This document shows, piece by piece, positions 1 to 10,300 of a stretch of DNA of 37,225 nucleotides (position 1 is its first letter; each line of letters begins with the position of its first letter). The notes under the pieces are model-generated. The model was given only the letters and a program-made list of their open reading frames with translations. It was not told the origin of the DNA and searched no databases. Source of the stretch: DATKLX01 sp035542155 (GTDB lineage: Bacteria; Chloroflexota; Anaerolineae; Anaerolineales; Anaerolineaceae); contig DATKLX010000030.1 of the NCBI GenBank assembly GCA_035542155.1, positions 1-37,225 on the forward strand. The letters run 5' to 3'. The position numbers were made by a program, and so were the translations under genes.

Positions 1-1
1 C

Positions 2-61
2 TACAAAACCTGGCCGGGAATGACCAGCGGCCTGATGGTAGCGGGAGTAGGCGTGGCTTAG
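2..61 (+). CDS. C-terminal tail of an unidentified gene cut by the window edge
   Basis: Reading frame 2 is open from the left edge and ends at TAG 59-61, giving 19 residues (YKTWPGMTSGLMVAGVGVA). The small, Gly/Ala/Val-rich tail would suit a cofactor-binding or membrane protein, but it is too short to assign. Frame 1 is also open for longer, so the frame choice is tentative. The next gene has its own strong promoter, so this tail probably belongs to a separate transcription unit. Confidence 0.35.
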   Translation, partial: YKTWPGMTSGLMVAGVGVA

Positions 62-152
62 CTCACCATCCTGTTTCCTGGAGAAAAACTGCCTGGGCGA
101 TTTTTCCAAATTCGCCTACCAATCTTGGGACAAACACAATCCCCGTTTTTAA

Positions 153-180
153 TTGACATTGATTGCGTTTATCGTATAAT
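153..180 (+). promoter_or_regulatory. Consensus sigma70-type promoter of the peptide ABC operon
   Basis: TTGACA at 153-158 and TATAAT at 175-180 are both perfect hexamers with a 16-base spacer. Transcription should begin near 187, leaving a leader of about 90 bases before the GTG start at 280. The match suggests a housekeeping promoter of high basal strength, as often seen for abundant binding proteins. Confidence 0.85.
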
Positions 181-279
181 GAAATACATCGTACGCCGTT
201 AGATGATGCGGGACGGTGGTGGGAGATTTTGATTTAACACGACCGGCCCACACCCAAATTCCATAAGGAGGAGAATCCT

Positions 280-2052
280 GTGAAACGCCATACCCTGTTC
301 AGTTTTATGGCTATATTGGTCGTTTTCAGCATGGCGCTGGCATCCTGTGCGCCTGCCGCGACGCCGACCTCAGCCCCCGCGCCGACAGAGGCGCCTGCCG
401 CTCCACAGCCGACCACGGCTCCCGCCCCAACGGAAGCTCCAATGGCAACCAGCGCGCCAGCGCCGACCGAGGCGCCCGCCGTGAGTTTCACCCCGCTCAA
501 GCTGGCGGCTCCAGACTGCAAGTATGGAACCTCTGATGTTCCCGCGCAGATAAAGTCGGTTGAGGCTGTTGACCAGTACACCGTCAAGTTCACGCTCTGC
601 CAGCCCGATCCCGCCTTCCTATCCAAGATTGCCTTTACCTCGAATAATATCGCCCCGAAAGATTTCCTGGATAAAAATGGCGGAGATACGGTCAAGATGA
701 GCGATCAGCCCGATGGCACCGGCCCGTACATGCTCAAGGAATGGATACGCGGCGACCACATCACGATGGAAGCCAATCCCAATTATTGGGGTCCCGCTCC
801 CAAGATCAAAACCATCATCTTCCGCTGGTCCGAACAGTCCGCGCAACGCCTGCTCGAGCTCCAATCCGGTACCGTGGACGGCATCGACAACCCGGCCCCA
901 GAGGATTTCGACAAGATCCAGGCTGACAGCAACCTGACCCTGTATCCCCGCACCGCGCTGAACATTTTCTACATTGGCTTCAACAACACCATGCCGCCGT
1001 TCGATAAGGAAAATGTCCGCCAGGCTTTTGCGATGGCAATCGACAAGCAGCGGATCATCGACAACTTCTATCCCAAAGGCTCGCAGGTCGCCGAACAGTT
1101 CCTTCAGACCCCGATCAAACCGGGCTATACCGAAGGCCTGAAATGGTACCCTTATGATAAAGCGGCGGCCAAGAAAGCCATCGCGGACGCCGGCCTGGCC
1201 GGAACAACAGTGACCCTATCCTTCCGCAACGTCGTGCGCGCGTACCTGCCCACCCCCGATAAGGTGGCGGCCGACATCCAGGCGCAGTTGAAGGAAGTCG
1301 GAGTCAACGTCAAACTGGAGCAGATGGAATCGGCGGCGTTCATCGACGCCACAACCGCGGGGAAGAAAGCCTTCTACCTGTTGGGTTGGAACGACGATTA
1401 TCCGGACGCGACCGACCTGTTCGACTACCACTTTGGGAACGCGAACAACAAGCAGTTCGGCAACCTGTTCCCGGATATCGTTTCCGAGATCAAAGCCGGC
1501 GGCAGCACCGCGGATCCCGCCGTTCGCCAGCAGCACTACGACAAGGTCAACGAGCTGTTGAAGCAGCACGTCCCGATGATCCCGGTGGCGTACGGCGGTT
1601 CGGCGACGGTGTTCAAGTCCAACGTCAAGGGCGGCCACGCCAGCCCGCTGGGCAACGAGCTGTTCTACGTGCTGGATAATGGTTCCGACCAGTTCGTCTG
1701 GATGCAGAACGGCGAACCGGCTTCTCTGTTTTGCTCGGACGAGGAGGACGGCGAGACCATCCGCGCCTGCATTCAGATGTACGAGAGCCTGCTCTCCTTC
1801 AAGGTGGGCGGCACGGAAGTCGAACCGGCGCTGGCCGAAAAATGGGACGCCAACTCGGATCTGACCGAATGGACCTTCCACCTGCGCAAAGGCGTGAAGT
1901 TCTTCGATGGATCTGAAATGAGCGCGAACGACGTGGTGGCCTCGTTCACCGCCCAATGGGACGCCAAGGATCCCAATCACAAGGGCCGCACGGGGACCTT
2001 CACATACTTCGGCGCGTTGTTTGGGGCAAACCTCAACGCTCCGGCCAAGTAA
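280..2052 (+). CDS. Circularly permuted family-5 (DppA-like) peptide-binding lipoprotein
   Basis: This is the extracytoplasmic binding protein of a dipeptide/oligopeptide ABC importer, 590 residues, anchored by lipid. The GTG start has AAGGAGG at 265-271. Residues 1-23 form a signal peptide ending in lipobox LASC (Cys23), followed by a linker with three copies of APAPTEAP. Residues ~90-460 match the middle and end of family-5 proteins, including TGPYMLKEW and NPNYWG (147-171). The usual N-terminal part comes last: residues ~472-580 contain EVEPALAEKW, FHLRKGVKFFDGSE and NDVVASF, the same order as the start of E. coli DppA. The break falls between the DPNHK...YFG segment and the strand VDQYTVKFTL, and the ancestral ends are joined around residues 450-475. 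Nothing is visibly missing or duplicated. The permease genes follow after a hairpin. The ligand is not determinable. The family call is firm; the permutation rests on my recall of DppA. Confidence 0.9.
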   Translation: MKRHTLFSFMAILVVFSMALASCAPAATPTSAPAPTEAPAAPQPTTAPAPTEAPMATSAPAPTEAPAVSFTPLKLAAPDCKYGTSDVPAQIKSVEAVDQYTVKFTLCQPDPAFLSKIAFTSNNIAPKDFLDKNGGDTVKMSDQPDGTGPYMLKEWIRGDHITMEANPNYWGPAPKIKTIIFRWSEQSAQRLLELQSGTVDGIDNPAPEDFDKIQADSNLTLYPRTALNIFYIGFNNTMPPFDKENVRQAFAMAIDKQRIIDNFYPKGSQVAEQFLQTPIKPGYTEGLKWYPYDKAAAKKAIADAGLAGTTVTLSFRNVVRAYLPTPDKVAADIQAQLKEVGVNVKLEQMESAAFIDATTAGKKAFYLLGWNDDYPDATDLFDYHFGNANNKQFGNLFPDIVSEIKAGGSTADPAVRQQHYDKVNELLKQHVPMIPVAYGGSATVFKSNVKGGHASPLGNELFYVLDNGSDQFVWMQNGEPASLFCSDEEDGETIRACIQMYESLLSFKVGGTEVEPALAEKWDANSDLTEWTFHLRKGVKFFDGSEMSANDVVASFTAQWDAKDPNHKGRTGTFTYFGALFGANLNAPAK

Positions 2053-2074
2053 TGTTCCGATCCAGGTTATAATT

Positions 2075-2120
2075 GATGGGGCAGGACCAATTGCATCAAA
2101 GGCCTTGCCCCATCTTTCTA
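2075..2120 (+). terminator. Intra-operon hairpin between binding protein and permease genes
   Basis: GATGGGGCA (2075-2083) pairs perfectly with TGCCCCATC (2106-2114), followed by TTTCTATTTC. It sits in the 84-base gap after the binding protein stop codon. Such partial terminators or 3'-end stabilisers commonly raise binding-protein mRNA above permease mRNA. The T-tract is interrupted, so read-through is likely. Confidence 0.65.
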
Positions 2121-2136
2121 TTTCCCCGAGTGATAG

Positions 2137-3213
2137 ATGATCAATTTTCTGATCCGCCGTCTTCTACTTCTGGTTCCTGTTGTTTTTGGAATCGTTCTGG
2201 TTGTTTTCATTATCGTCCGGGCAATCCCGGGTGATCCGTGCACATCCTTCCTGGGAGAGCGCGCCACGCCGGCGGCCTGCCAGGCATACCGCGAGCGCAT
2301 GGGGTTAAACGAAAGTATCCCGGTTCAGTTTGTCAGATATCTGGGGAGTCTGGCACGGGGTGATTTCGGGACCTCCATTAAGACAGGTCAACCTGTGGTG
2401 GACGTTATCGCCCAGCGCCTGCCGATGACTTTTGAACTGGCCGTCTGTGCAACTCTATTCGCGACCATCGTGGGAGTTTTACTGGGGCTCACCTCAGCCT
2501 TAAAACGCAATACCCCGATCGATGTGGGAACGATGGTGGTCGCGAACATTGGGGTCTCCATGCCGGTATTCTGGTTGGGATTGATGCTGGCGTATGTCTT
2601 CGCGCTGCTCCTCAAAGGAACACTTTTCTATATTCCCCCGTCGGGGCGGCTATCGTCAGGAATCAGTTTAGTCCCCCTAGCGAAATTATGGAACCTGACC
2701 GACCTCCAAGGTATTCCCAAGTTCATCATCGGCCTGATATCGAACTCATCTATTCTGAATGGATTGATCCGGGGGGATTTCAATCTGGTGAAAGATGCCC
2801 TCTGGCACCTGATCCTGCCCTCTGTGGCGGTTGGGACGATTCCCCTGGCGGTGATCGCGCGGATGACCCGCTCCAGCCTGCTGGAGGTGCTCGGATTGGA
2901 TTACATCCGCACAGCGAGGGCCAAGGGGCTGACAGAATCCAAGGTGATCCGCAGGCACGCCTTCCGGAATGCCCTGATCCCCATTGTCACGGTGATCGGG
3001 CTTGAATTCGGAGCACTTCTTTCGGGAGCAGTCCTGACCGAAACGGTATTTACCCTGCCAGGCGTTGGCACTGCGCTGGTGACAGCAATTCTCTCGCGCG
3101 ATTATCCGCTGGTTCAGGGTTTCACCATTGTCGTAGCCTTGATTTTCGTGTTCGCGAACCTGATCGTCGATATCTCCTACGCTTACCTTGATCCACGGAT
3201 CCGATTGGAATAA
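2137..3213 (+). CDS. Peptide ABC transporter permease, DppB/OppB type
   Basis: This is one of the two membrane subunits that form the translocation channel of a peptide/nickel-type ABC importer. It has 358 residues, slightly longer than typical DppB (about 340). The N-terminus INFLIRRLLLLVPVVFGI followed by IPGDPC is the family hallmark. The cytoplasmic EAA loop that docks with the ATPase is visible as LDYIRTARAKGLTESKVIRR with HAFRNALIPI after it (around residues 253-283). The C-terminus YLDPRIRLE is also typical. About six membrane segments are evident. The start at 2137 gives the canonical N-terminus although the ribosome site is weak. The stop is 3 bases before the next permease, so the two are translated together. 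Confidence 0.93.
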   Translation: MINFLIRRLLLLVPVVFGIVLVVFIIVRAIPGDPCTSFLGERATPAACQAYRERMGLNESIPVQFVRYLGSLARGDFGTSIKTGQPVVDVIAQRLPMTFELAVCATLFATIVGVLLGLTSALKRNTPIDVGTMVVANIGVSMPVFWLGLMLAYVFALLLKGTLFYIPPSGRLSSGISLVPLAKLWNLTDLQGIPKFIIGLISNSSILNGLIRGDFNLVKDALWHLILPSVAVGTIPLAVIARMTRSSLLEVLGLDYIRTARAKGLTESKVIRRHAFRNALIPIVTVIGLEFGALLSGAVLTETVFTLPGVGTALVTAILSRDYPLVQGFTIVVALIFVFANLIVDISYAYLDPRIRLE

Positions 3214-3216
3214 AGT

Positions 3217-4152
3217 ATGAGTACAGATGTAACTGTTCCCGGTCTATCAGCCGAAAGTACCTACCAGCGCCAATCCCCGGCGCGGGAAGCTCTACGCCGT
3301 TTAGCTCACCACCGTTCAGCCCGGGTAGGTTTCTTTTTGCTGGGTCTGTTGATTTTTATCGCCATATTCGCCAACGTTATCGCCCCGTACGATCCAACAG
3401 AAGTATTGAGCGGGGTAAAACGGCGGGATACTCCCTGCATTCATCTATTTGGATGCCCGGCGAGCAAACCCGAGCACATCATGGGGATCGATGGCAACAG
3501 CCGCGATCTGTTTTCGCGAGTAATTTTTGGCTCACGTCTCTCCCTGCAGATTGGTTTGACAACGATTACCTTCGCGATCATAACAGGCGGTTTATTGGGA
3601 GCAATCGCCGGCTATGCGGGCGGGTGGATCGACAATCTGATCATGCGCTGCATGGATGTGCTGCTGGCTTTTCCCAGCCTGCTATTGGCGATCGCAATCG
3701 TGACGGTGTTGGGTCCGGGTCTGATCAATGCCCTGTTGGCGATCGGTTTTGTATCGATCCCTATCTATGCGCGCCTGGTGCGGGCAACGATTCTCTCTAT
3801 CAAAGAACTTGACTATGTCGCCGCCAGCCGAGCGCTAGGAGCATCTCCGATGAGGTTGCTCTTCACCCGTATCCTTCCCAACGCATTGACTCCGTTAATC
3901 GTTCGAGGCACGCTGGGGATTGCCACGGCGATTCTGGACGCCGCCGCGCTGTCATTTCTGGGACTGGGAGCGGAAATTCCGACGCCGGAATGGGGTTTGA
4001 TGCTGGGCGAGGAGCGCAACAGCGTTTTCAGCGCGCCGCACCTGGTATTCTTCCCCGGCCTGGCGATCATGCTCACCGTGCTGTCTTTTAACCTGATCGG
4101 CGATGGGCTGCGGGATGCGCTGGACCCGCGGCTGCGCGGAGGGGGAACGTGA
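3217..4152 (+). CDS. Peptide ABC transporter permease, DppC/OppC type
   Basis: This is the second channel subunit of the same importer, 311 residues, normal for DppC. After a cytoplasmic N-terminus of about 35 residues with ALRRLAHHRSARVG comes the first membrane helix, then the periplasmic segment with HIMGIDGNSRDLFSRVIFGS, a DppC signature. The EAA loop is LDYVAASRALGASPMRLLF, followed by RILPNALTPLIV. The end, LDPRLRG, is typical of the family. It starts 3 bases after the DppB-type gene. It is the last gene of the operon: a strong terminator follows and no DppD/DppF-type ATPase is encoded nearby, so ATPases must be supplied from another locus. Confidence 0.93.
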   Translation: MSTDVTVPGLSAESTYQRQSPAREALRRLAHHRSARVGFFLLGLLIFIAIFANVIAPYDPTEVLSGVKRRDTPCIHLFGCPASKPEHIMGIDGNSRDLFSRVIFGSRLSLQIGLTTITFAIITGGLLGAIAGYAGGWIDNLIMRCMDVLLAFPSLLLAIAIVTVLGPGLINALLAIGFVSIPIYARLVRATILSIKELDYVAASRALGASPMRLLFTRILPNALTPLIVRGTLGIATAILDAAALSFLGLGAEIPTPEWGLMLGEERNSVFSAPHLVFFPGLAIMLTVLSFNLIGDGLRDALDPRLRGGGT

Positions 4153-4177
4153 GGTTGGTTTTTCAAAAGAATATTGG

Positions 4178-4210
4178 AGCGCCCCAGGGTTATTTTGGGG
4201 CGCTTTTATT
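4178..4210 (+). terminator. Rho-independent terminator of the peptide ABC operon
   Basis: AGCGCCCCA (4178-4186) pairs perfectly with TGGGGCGCT (4196-4204) across a 9-base loop, followed by TTTATTT. It lies 26 bases after the DppC-type stop codon and ends the operon. Confidence 0.88.
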
Positions 4211-4275
4211 TGGGGTGTGACGATTGGAACCAGCAGGGTAGGAATAACGTCTCGTGATTGCCGGGGCTGGTATAG

Positions 4276-4281
4276 TATAAT
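4276..4281 (+). promoter_or_regulatory. Candidate -10 box for the macroglobulin-like gene
   Basis: TATAAT at 4276-4281 lies 42 bases before the ATG at 4324, in an AT-richer stretch between the terminator and the gene. No good -35 hexamer is found at 16-18 bases upstream. Positionally it is the best promoter candidate for the single-gene unit 4324-10419. Confidence 0.45.
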
Positions 4282-4323
4282 TTTTACTAAATTCGTAAAG
4301 AATTTGAATGGAACGAGCAGACT

Positions 4324-7300
4324 ATGAGACCCACGCTTTGGAAGGTCCGTCCGTTTAAGGCGATTTCTGTGATCCTAATGATGGGGCTGCTGATGGGGTG
4401 TACGCTGCCCTCGATCCCCGGTCTGCCCGGTCAGGCGACGGCCACGCCGGCCGGTGGGCCCGTCGGCTCGACGCCGATCCCCACACAGGGAGCGACGGAC
4501 ATCCCCAGGGCCGTCCAGCAGGAGCCGCTGCCGCCGGCGCTGGTCGAGACCCAACCGCTGCCTTCCAGCGACCTTGGATCGCAGGAGCCGGTTGTGCTGT
4601 CTTTCAACCAGGCGATGGACCTCCCCTCGGTCGAATCGGCGATCAAGATCGAGCCGGCGATTGGCGGCAGCTTCCAATGGGAGAATTCGGCGACCGTGCG
4701 CTTTACCCCGGATCAAAAGCTGGCCCCCGGGACCCAGGTGCGCCTGACGGTCGAATCGACGGCAAAAGCCGCGAACGGCCTGGCGCTGCTTGCGCCGGTC
4801 AGTCTGGAATATCAGGCGGCGGATGCGCTGCGGTTGGCGGAACAGGTTCCGAAACCAGGTACCCAGGATGTGGACCCCTCGGCCGCAGTGGTCGCGGCGT
4901 TCAACCGTCCGGTGGTCCCCCTGGGAGCAGATCCCAGCCAGCAGCCGGCGGCGTTTACCCTGGATCCAGCCGTTCAGGGCCGCGGCGAGTGGCTAAATAC
5001 GAGCACGTACATCTTCTATCCGGATCCGGCGCTGGGTGGAGGGGTGAGCTATGCCGTGCACCTGAACCCGGGGTTGACCGCCAGCGATGGGATGCCCCTG
5101 GATGCGAACAGAACGCCGGCGAGCTGGACTTTCTCGACAGCCAAACCGAAGCTGGTCAAGGTCGAACCTTCGACGGAGAGCCCAATTCCCATCGAAAAAC
5201 CTATCCAACTCACCTTTAACCAGCCAATGGACCGGGCCAGCGCACAGGGCGCATTCAGCCTGACGGATGCCAGCGGGAACCCGATAGCCGGTTCGTTTAC
5301 CTGGGAGGAAAAGGACACGATCCTGGTTTTCCAGCCTTCCGCGCCGCTAACGAGGGGTACAAATTTAACGCTCAAGCTCAGCGGGCAGGCGAAAGGGGCC
5401 GGCGACGCGGGCGTCCCCTTGGGTACAGATTTCAGCGCGGCGCTGGTCTCGTTACTCAACCTGGCAGTTTCAGCGACGCAGCCAGAAGCGGGAAAACCGC
5501 TTCCTGTGCCCGGAGGCTTCGGGACGGTGGTCCTGAGCTTCACCGCGCCCGTGCCGGCGAAAGGGATCGAGACTTTCTTCGCGGTAACCCCGCCGGTGAG
5601 CAACCTCTCGGTCTATGCGGACGGCAGCGGAACCCAGGTATACGTATCCGGGTTCTTCAAGGCCAACAGCGACTACACCCTCAGCGTGTCGCCGGACCTG
5701 GCGGATGTTTACGGGCAAAAATTGGGGGCGCCGTTCACGCTGGCCATCCACACCGAGCCAGCGCCGCCGGCCCTGACCCTGGCGGCCAACCAGATCGGGA
5801 CCGACACATTTTTTCTAACCCCCCAGGATAAAACCGTGATCGCCCAGGCGACCAACCTGGCCGAGCTAAACCTGAGCCTGGCAGGCCTCTCCTGGAATGA
5901 GTATCTCAGGCTGACCGGTCCGCAAGGGTTCGACGCGCGCAAGAACTATCACCCTGCCAACCCTAAAACCTGGACTCAGACGCTCAGCCTGGTCCCCGAC
6001 CAGAACCAGGTAATCAACGTAAACGTTTCTCCGGATGGGAACGGCCTGGCGCCGGGGTTGTATGCCTATTCCGTGCAGTCTCCCCAGCTCCAAGGGCAGA
6101 GCAACGCCAGCCAGGGTCCGCTGGTGGTGGTCTCCAGCCGGGTCCAGGTGACGTTCAAGTACAGCGCGACCGAAGCGCTGATCTGGGCGGTCAGCCTGGA
6201 CCAGGGATTGGCCCCAGTCTCGGGGGAAAATGTCAGCATATACGATCAGAGCGGCGGAGTCCTGGGAAGCGGGACCACCGACGCGCAGGGTCTGTCCAGA
6301 TTCAACCTGACGCCGATGAGCGATCCCTATGGCCAGCTCTACGCGGTGCTGGGAAAACCCGGCGATGTAAATTTTGGCATCGCGGCGTCGAGCTGGAACC
6401 TGGGCGTGAACGGCTACGATTTCGGCCTGCCAACCGATTTCAGCGGGCCGCACACCCAGGTCTACCTGTACACAGACCGCCCGATCTACCGGCCAGGCCA
6501 GCCGGTCTCTTTCCGCGGGGTGATTCGCCGTGCGGACAACGGCCGGTATACCTTACCCGACCTGCTCCACGTGCTGGTCAACATCTACGGGACTCCCAAT
6601 CCGGATGGGAATTCAGGCCTGCTGAGCGCGCAGGACCTGCCGTTGAGCAGCTACGGAACGGTCAGCGGCAGCTTTACTCTGGCAGCCGACGCGCCGCCGG
6701 GGCTGTACCGGATCAGCGCACAGGATTTGCCCGGCGCGCAGGGGGCGGACCTGTTCTTCGAGGTGGCGGACTATCGCAAACCGGAGATCAATCTGGAGGC
6801 GAGCCTGGCGCCGAAGGAGCTGAAAGCCGGCGACGCGCTGGAGGGCTCGGTCCAGGCCAGCTACTATTTTGGCGCGCCCGCCGCGGATCAAACCGTACAC
6901 TGGGCGCTATATCGCTCCAATGAACCGTTCAACCTGGCGGATTATGTGGTAGGGACCACCTCTCAGGATGGGGGTATGTTCGGGCAAGGGATGGTACCGG
7001 CGAGAGGTTTCCTGGGACCGCTGGTTCAGGAAGGGGATGCTCATACCGGAAAAGATGGCAAGGCAGCGATCAGCCTGCAGCCGCTAGCCGTGGATCAGAC
7101 GGCCAACGGCAGCCCGATGCGCTATACGCTGGAAGTCACCCTTCAAGATCAGAACAACCAACCGGTCAGCGTGCGGGCGCAAGCTCTGGTTCACCCGGCG
7201 CAGTTCTATGCCGGGGTGCGGCCGGATGCCTGGACCGGCTCGTCCGGGACGCAAATGGGTTTCGACATCCTGACTGTCGACTGGCTCCAGCGACCGATCG

Positions 7301-10300
7301 AAGTGCAAAACCTACACGCCGATTTTTCGAAAGTCACCTGGAAGGAGAGCGACGCCAGCGCAGGTGGACCGTTTCCGCAACCGCAATTTACCCCGGTCAC
7401 CACGCCAGTCAGCTCGAGCGATTTCAGCACCAGCTCGAGGGGCCAGGCGCGACTGGCTTTCACACCGCCTGATCCCGGGACATACCAGGTGGAAATCAGC
7501 GGGGGCGGCGCAAAGACCCAGGCGATCGTCTGGGTGGGTGGAGTGGGAACGGCCGTGTGGCCGAATCTGCCCAACCAGCGCCTGCAATTGACCGCCAACA
7601 CGAGCGATTACCAACCTGGCGAAACCGCGCACATCTTTATCCCCAACCCGTTCGGGCAGGGAGCGCTGGCGCTGGTCACCCAGGAGCGGGGAAAAATCAT
7701 CAGCTCTGCCGTGGTTCCGCTCGATCCGAACGGCTCGACGTACGACGTGGCCCTCAGCGACGAATCCGCGCCGAACATCTACGTTTCAGCGACGGTCCTG
7801 GGCCGGCTGGCGGACGGGCAGCCGGATTTCCGCCAGGGTTTTCTCAACGTGCACGTGCAGCCCAAGGCGCAGACGCTAAAGGTCGAGCTGGCCGCCCAAC
7901 CGGCGCAAAGCCAGCCGGGAGGCGAGGCGACCCTGGCGCTGCGCGCCAGCGACGCGAACGGCAAACCGGTGAAGGGTGAGTTCTCCCTGGCGCTGACCGA
8001 CCTGGCGGCGCTTGGCCTGGCAGATTCGAACGCGCCGGGGATCGTCGCGGCCTTTTACCAGCCTCAGCCCCTGGGCGTGCGCACCAGCCTTTCCCTGGCA
8101 GTGTACGGGAAGCGCAGCGTGCTGGTTGCTGGCGGGCAGGGCGGCGGGGGCGATAACGGCTTCCCGGGCACTTTCCCGGTCGTGCGGGAAAATTTCCCGG
8201 ATACCGCCTACTGGAGCGGGCAGATCGAAACGGATGAAAACGGGTTGGCGCAGGTCAGGGTGACTCTGCCCGACTCGCTGACCACCTGGCAGCTCGATGC
8301 GCGGGGCGTGACAGCGGATACCCGTGTTGGCGAAGCGACGACGCGAATCGTCGCCAGCAAAGATCTCATCGTGCGCCCGATCACTCCGCGTTTCCTGGTC
8401 GCGGGAGACCACGTGCGGTTAGGCGCGCTGTTGCAGAATAACACGCAGGTGGAAGTCACCGCGGAAGTCACCCTGCAGAGCGCCGGTGGTTTCGCCTTCG
8501 ACGAGCCCGACCAGGCCGCTCAAAAGGTCCAGGTCGCTGCGAATGGACAGGCAAAGGTCGAGTGGTGGGGAACCGCGCAGAGCGGGGATGAGCTCGACCT
8601 GATTTTCGGCGCCAAAGCAGGCGATCTCCAAGATACCGCGCGGCCGGCGGGTGGTCCGATCCGCATCCTGCATTACAGCAGCCCGGTGGCGCTGACCACC
8701 GCCGGGGTACTGGCGTCGGCGGGTGAAAAGCTGGAGGTAGTCAGCCTGCCCGGCTCTTTCCAGCCGACCGGGGGCTCGCTCCAGTTGGAATTGACACCCT
8801 CGCTGGCATCGGCCATCGTGCAAAGCCTGGAAACGCTGGGGGGGAATCCGGAAGAGACGGATTCCAACGAAACCGACCTGTCTCGTTTCCTGGCCCAATT
8901 GGAAGGATACAACGTCCTGAAAGATCAGGGTGTGGACCTGGATGACCTGAAAGACCGCCTGGACCATTCGGTGACCCAGGGCACGAGCCGGCTGGTCAAC
9001 CAGCAGCATCCGGATGGAGGCTGGGGATGGAGCTCGGGAAGCCAGAGCGACCCAATTCTCAGCGCATACATCCTCTTCGGATTGAGCCGGGCATCCGTGG
9101 CGGGTGCCCAGGTCCCGGCGGCAACGTTGCAAAAGGCTCAGGAGTACCTGCGAGGCAACCTGGCCGCGCCAGGCAAAACCGTCCGCCAGGCATGGCAGCT
9201 CGACCGGCTGGTCTTCATCCAGTTCGCGCTCCAGCAGTCCGGCGCGGGCGATAAAGCTGGAACCGCCGCTCTGCTTGGTCGACGCGGTGAGCTGAGCCGG
9301 TGGGCGCAGGCTTTGCTGGCATTTACCCTGAACCAACAGATCCCAGGGGATGGGCGGGTTAATACGATCGTGTCTGACCTGGAAGCGTCGGCGATTCGCT
9401 CGGCCAGCGGGGTCCATTGGGAAGACGCCGCGTCTGAATGGCAAAATTTGAGCACCCCGGTCCAGGGGACTGCCCTGGTGGTTTTCGTCCTCGCCCAGTT
9501 GGATCCGGCCTCAACGCTGCTGCCAGACGCGGTGCGCTATCTGATGGCCAACCGCACTGCGAGCCTGGGATGGGGGTCAACCTACGAAGCGGCCTGGGTC
9601 CTGATGGCATTATCGGAGTACCTGAAAGGGACCGGCGACGTCCAGGCGAATTTCGCTTTTTCGGCTTCGCTGAACGGCACGCAGATCGCCAGCGGCACGG
9701 CGGGCGGCCGAACCGCGGCAGCCAACGTGCACGTGGATATGCCGTTATCGAATCTGCTTAAGGACGCACCGAACGCGCTGCGCATCCAGCGGGAGGATGG
9801 CGCCGGGCGATTGTATTACCAGGTGAACCTGCAGATGGACCGGCCGGTGGAAAGCGCTGCGCCTTTGAAACAGGGTCTGACTATCGAACGGTCTTATTTC
9901 GCCTGGGGTCAGAGTTGCGGGCAGCAGGGATGCACTCCCGTCCAGGACGCGCAGCTATCGGGGGGTCCACCCCCCTTGGAGGGGGGTAGATCCGCGCCAG
10001 GGCAGGTGACCGTACGGCTGACCGTTACCGCCCCCAAGGATATGTACCACCTGCGGGTCGAGGACTGGGTGCCGGCGGGGATGGAGATTTTTAACCCACA
10101 GCTCAAGACTGCGGCCCGGGGGAATCCCCAGCCAGGTCTGGATGAGAATCCGGCAGCGGGATCCAGCAGCACAGGCCAGTTCGATCCCAGGGATCCGTTC
10201 GCAGCAGGGTGGGGATGGTGGCTGTTCGGGTCACCGCGGATTTTCGGCGACCACATCGACTGGACGGCGGATTATCTGGCGGCGGGGACGTACCAACTGA

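Noticed and set aside
96..116. GGCGATTT...AAATTCGCC dyad after the partial gene
   Set aside because: It has a bulge and no T-tract after it, so it is not convincing as a terminator.
340..480. Possible tandem DNA repeat in the binding protein gene
   Set aside because: The repeated APAPTEAP units are a low-complexity lipoprotein linker with drifting codons, not a CRISPR or variable-number repeat.
1216..1980. 254-codon open frame on the minus strand
   Set aside because: It lies antisense inside the peptide-binding protein gene, has a His/Arg/Val-biased composition typical of a GC-rich shadow frame, and shows no motif or ribosome site.
8419..9444. 341-codon open frame on the minus strand
   Set aside because: It is antisense to the macroglobulin-like gene, whose frame shows clear domains; composition is shadow-like.
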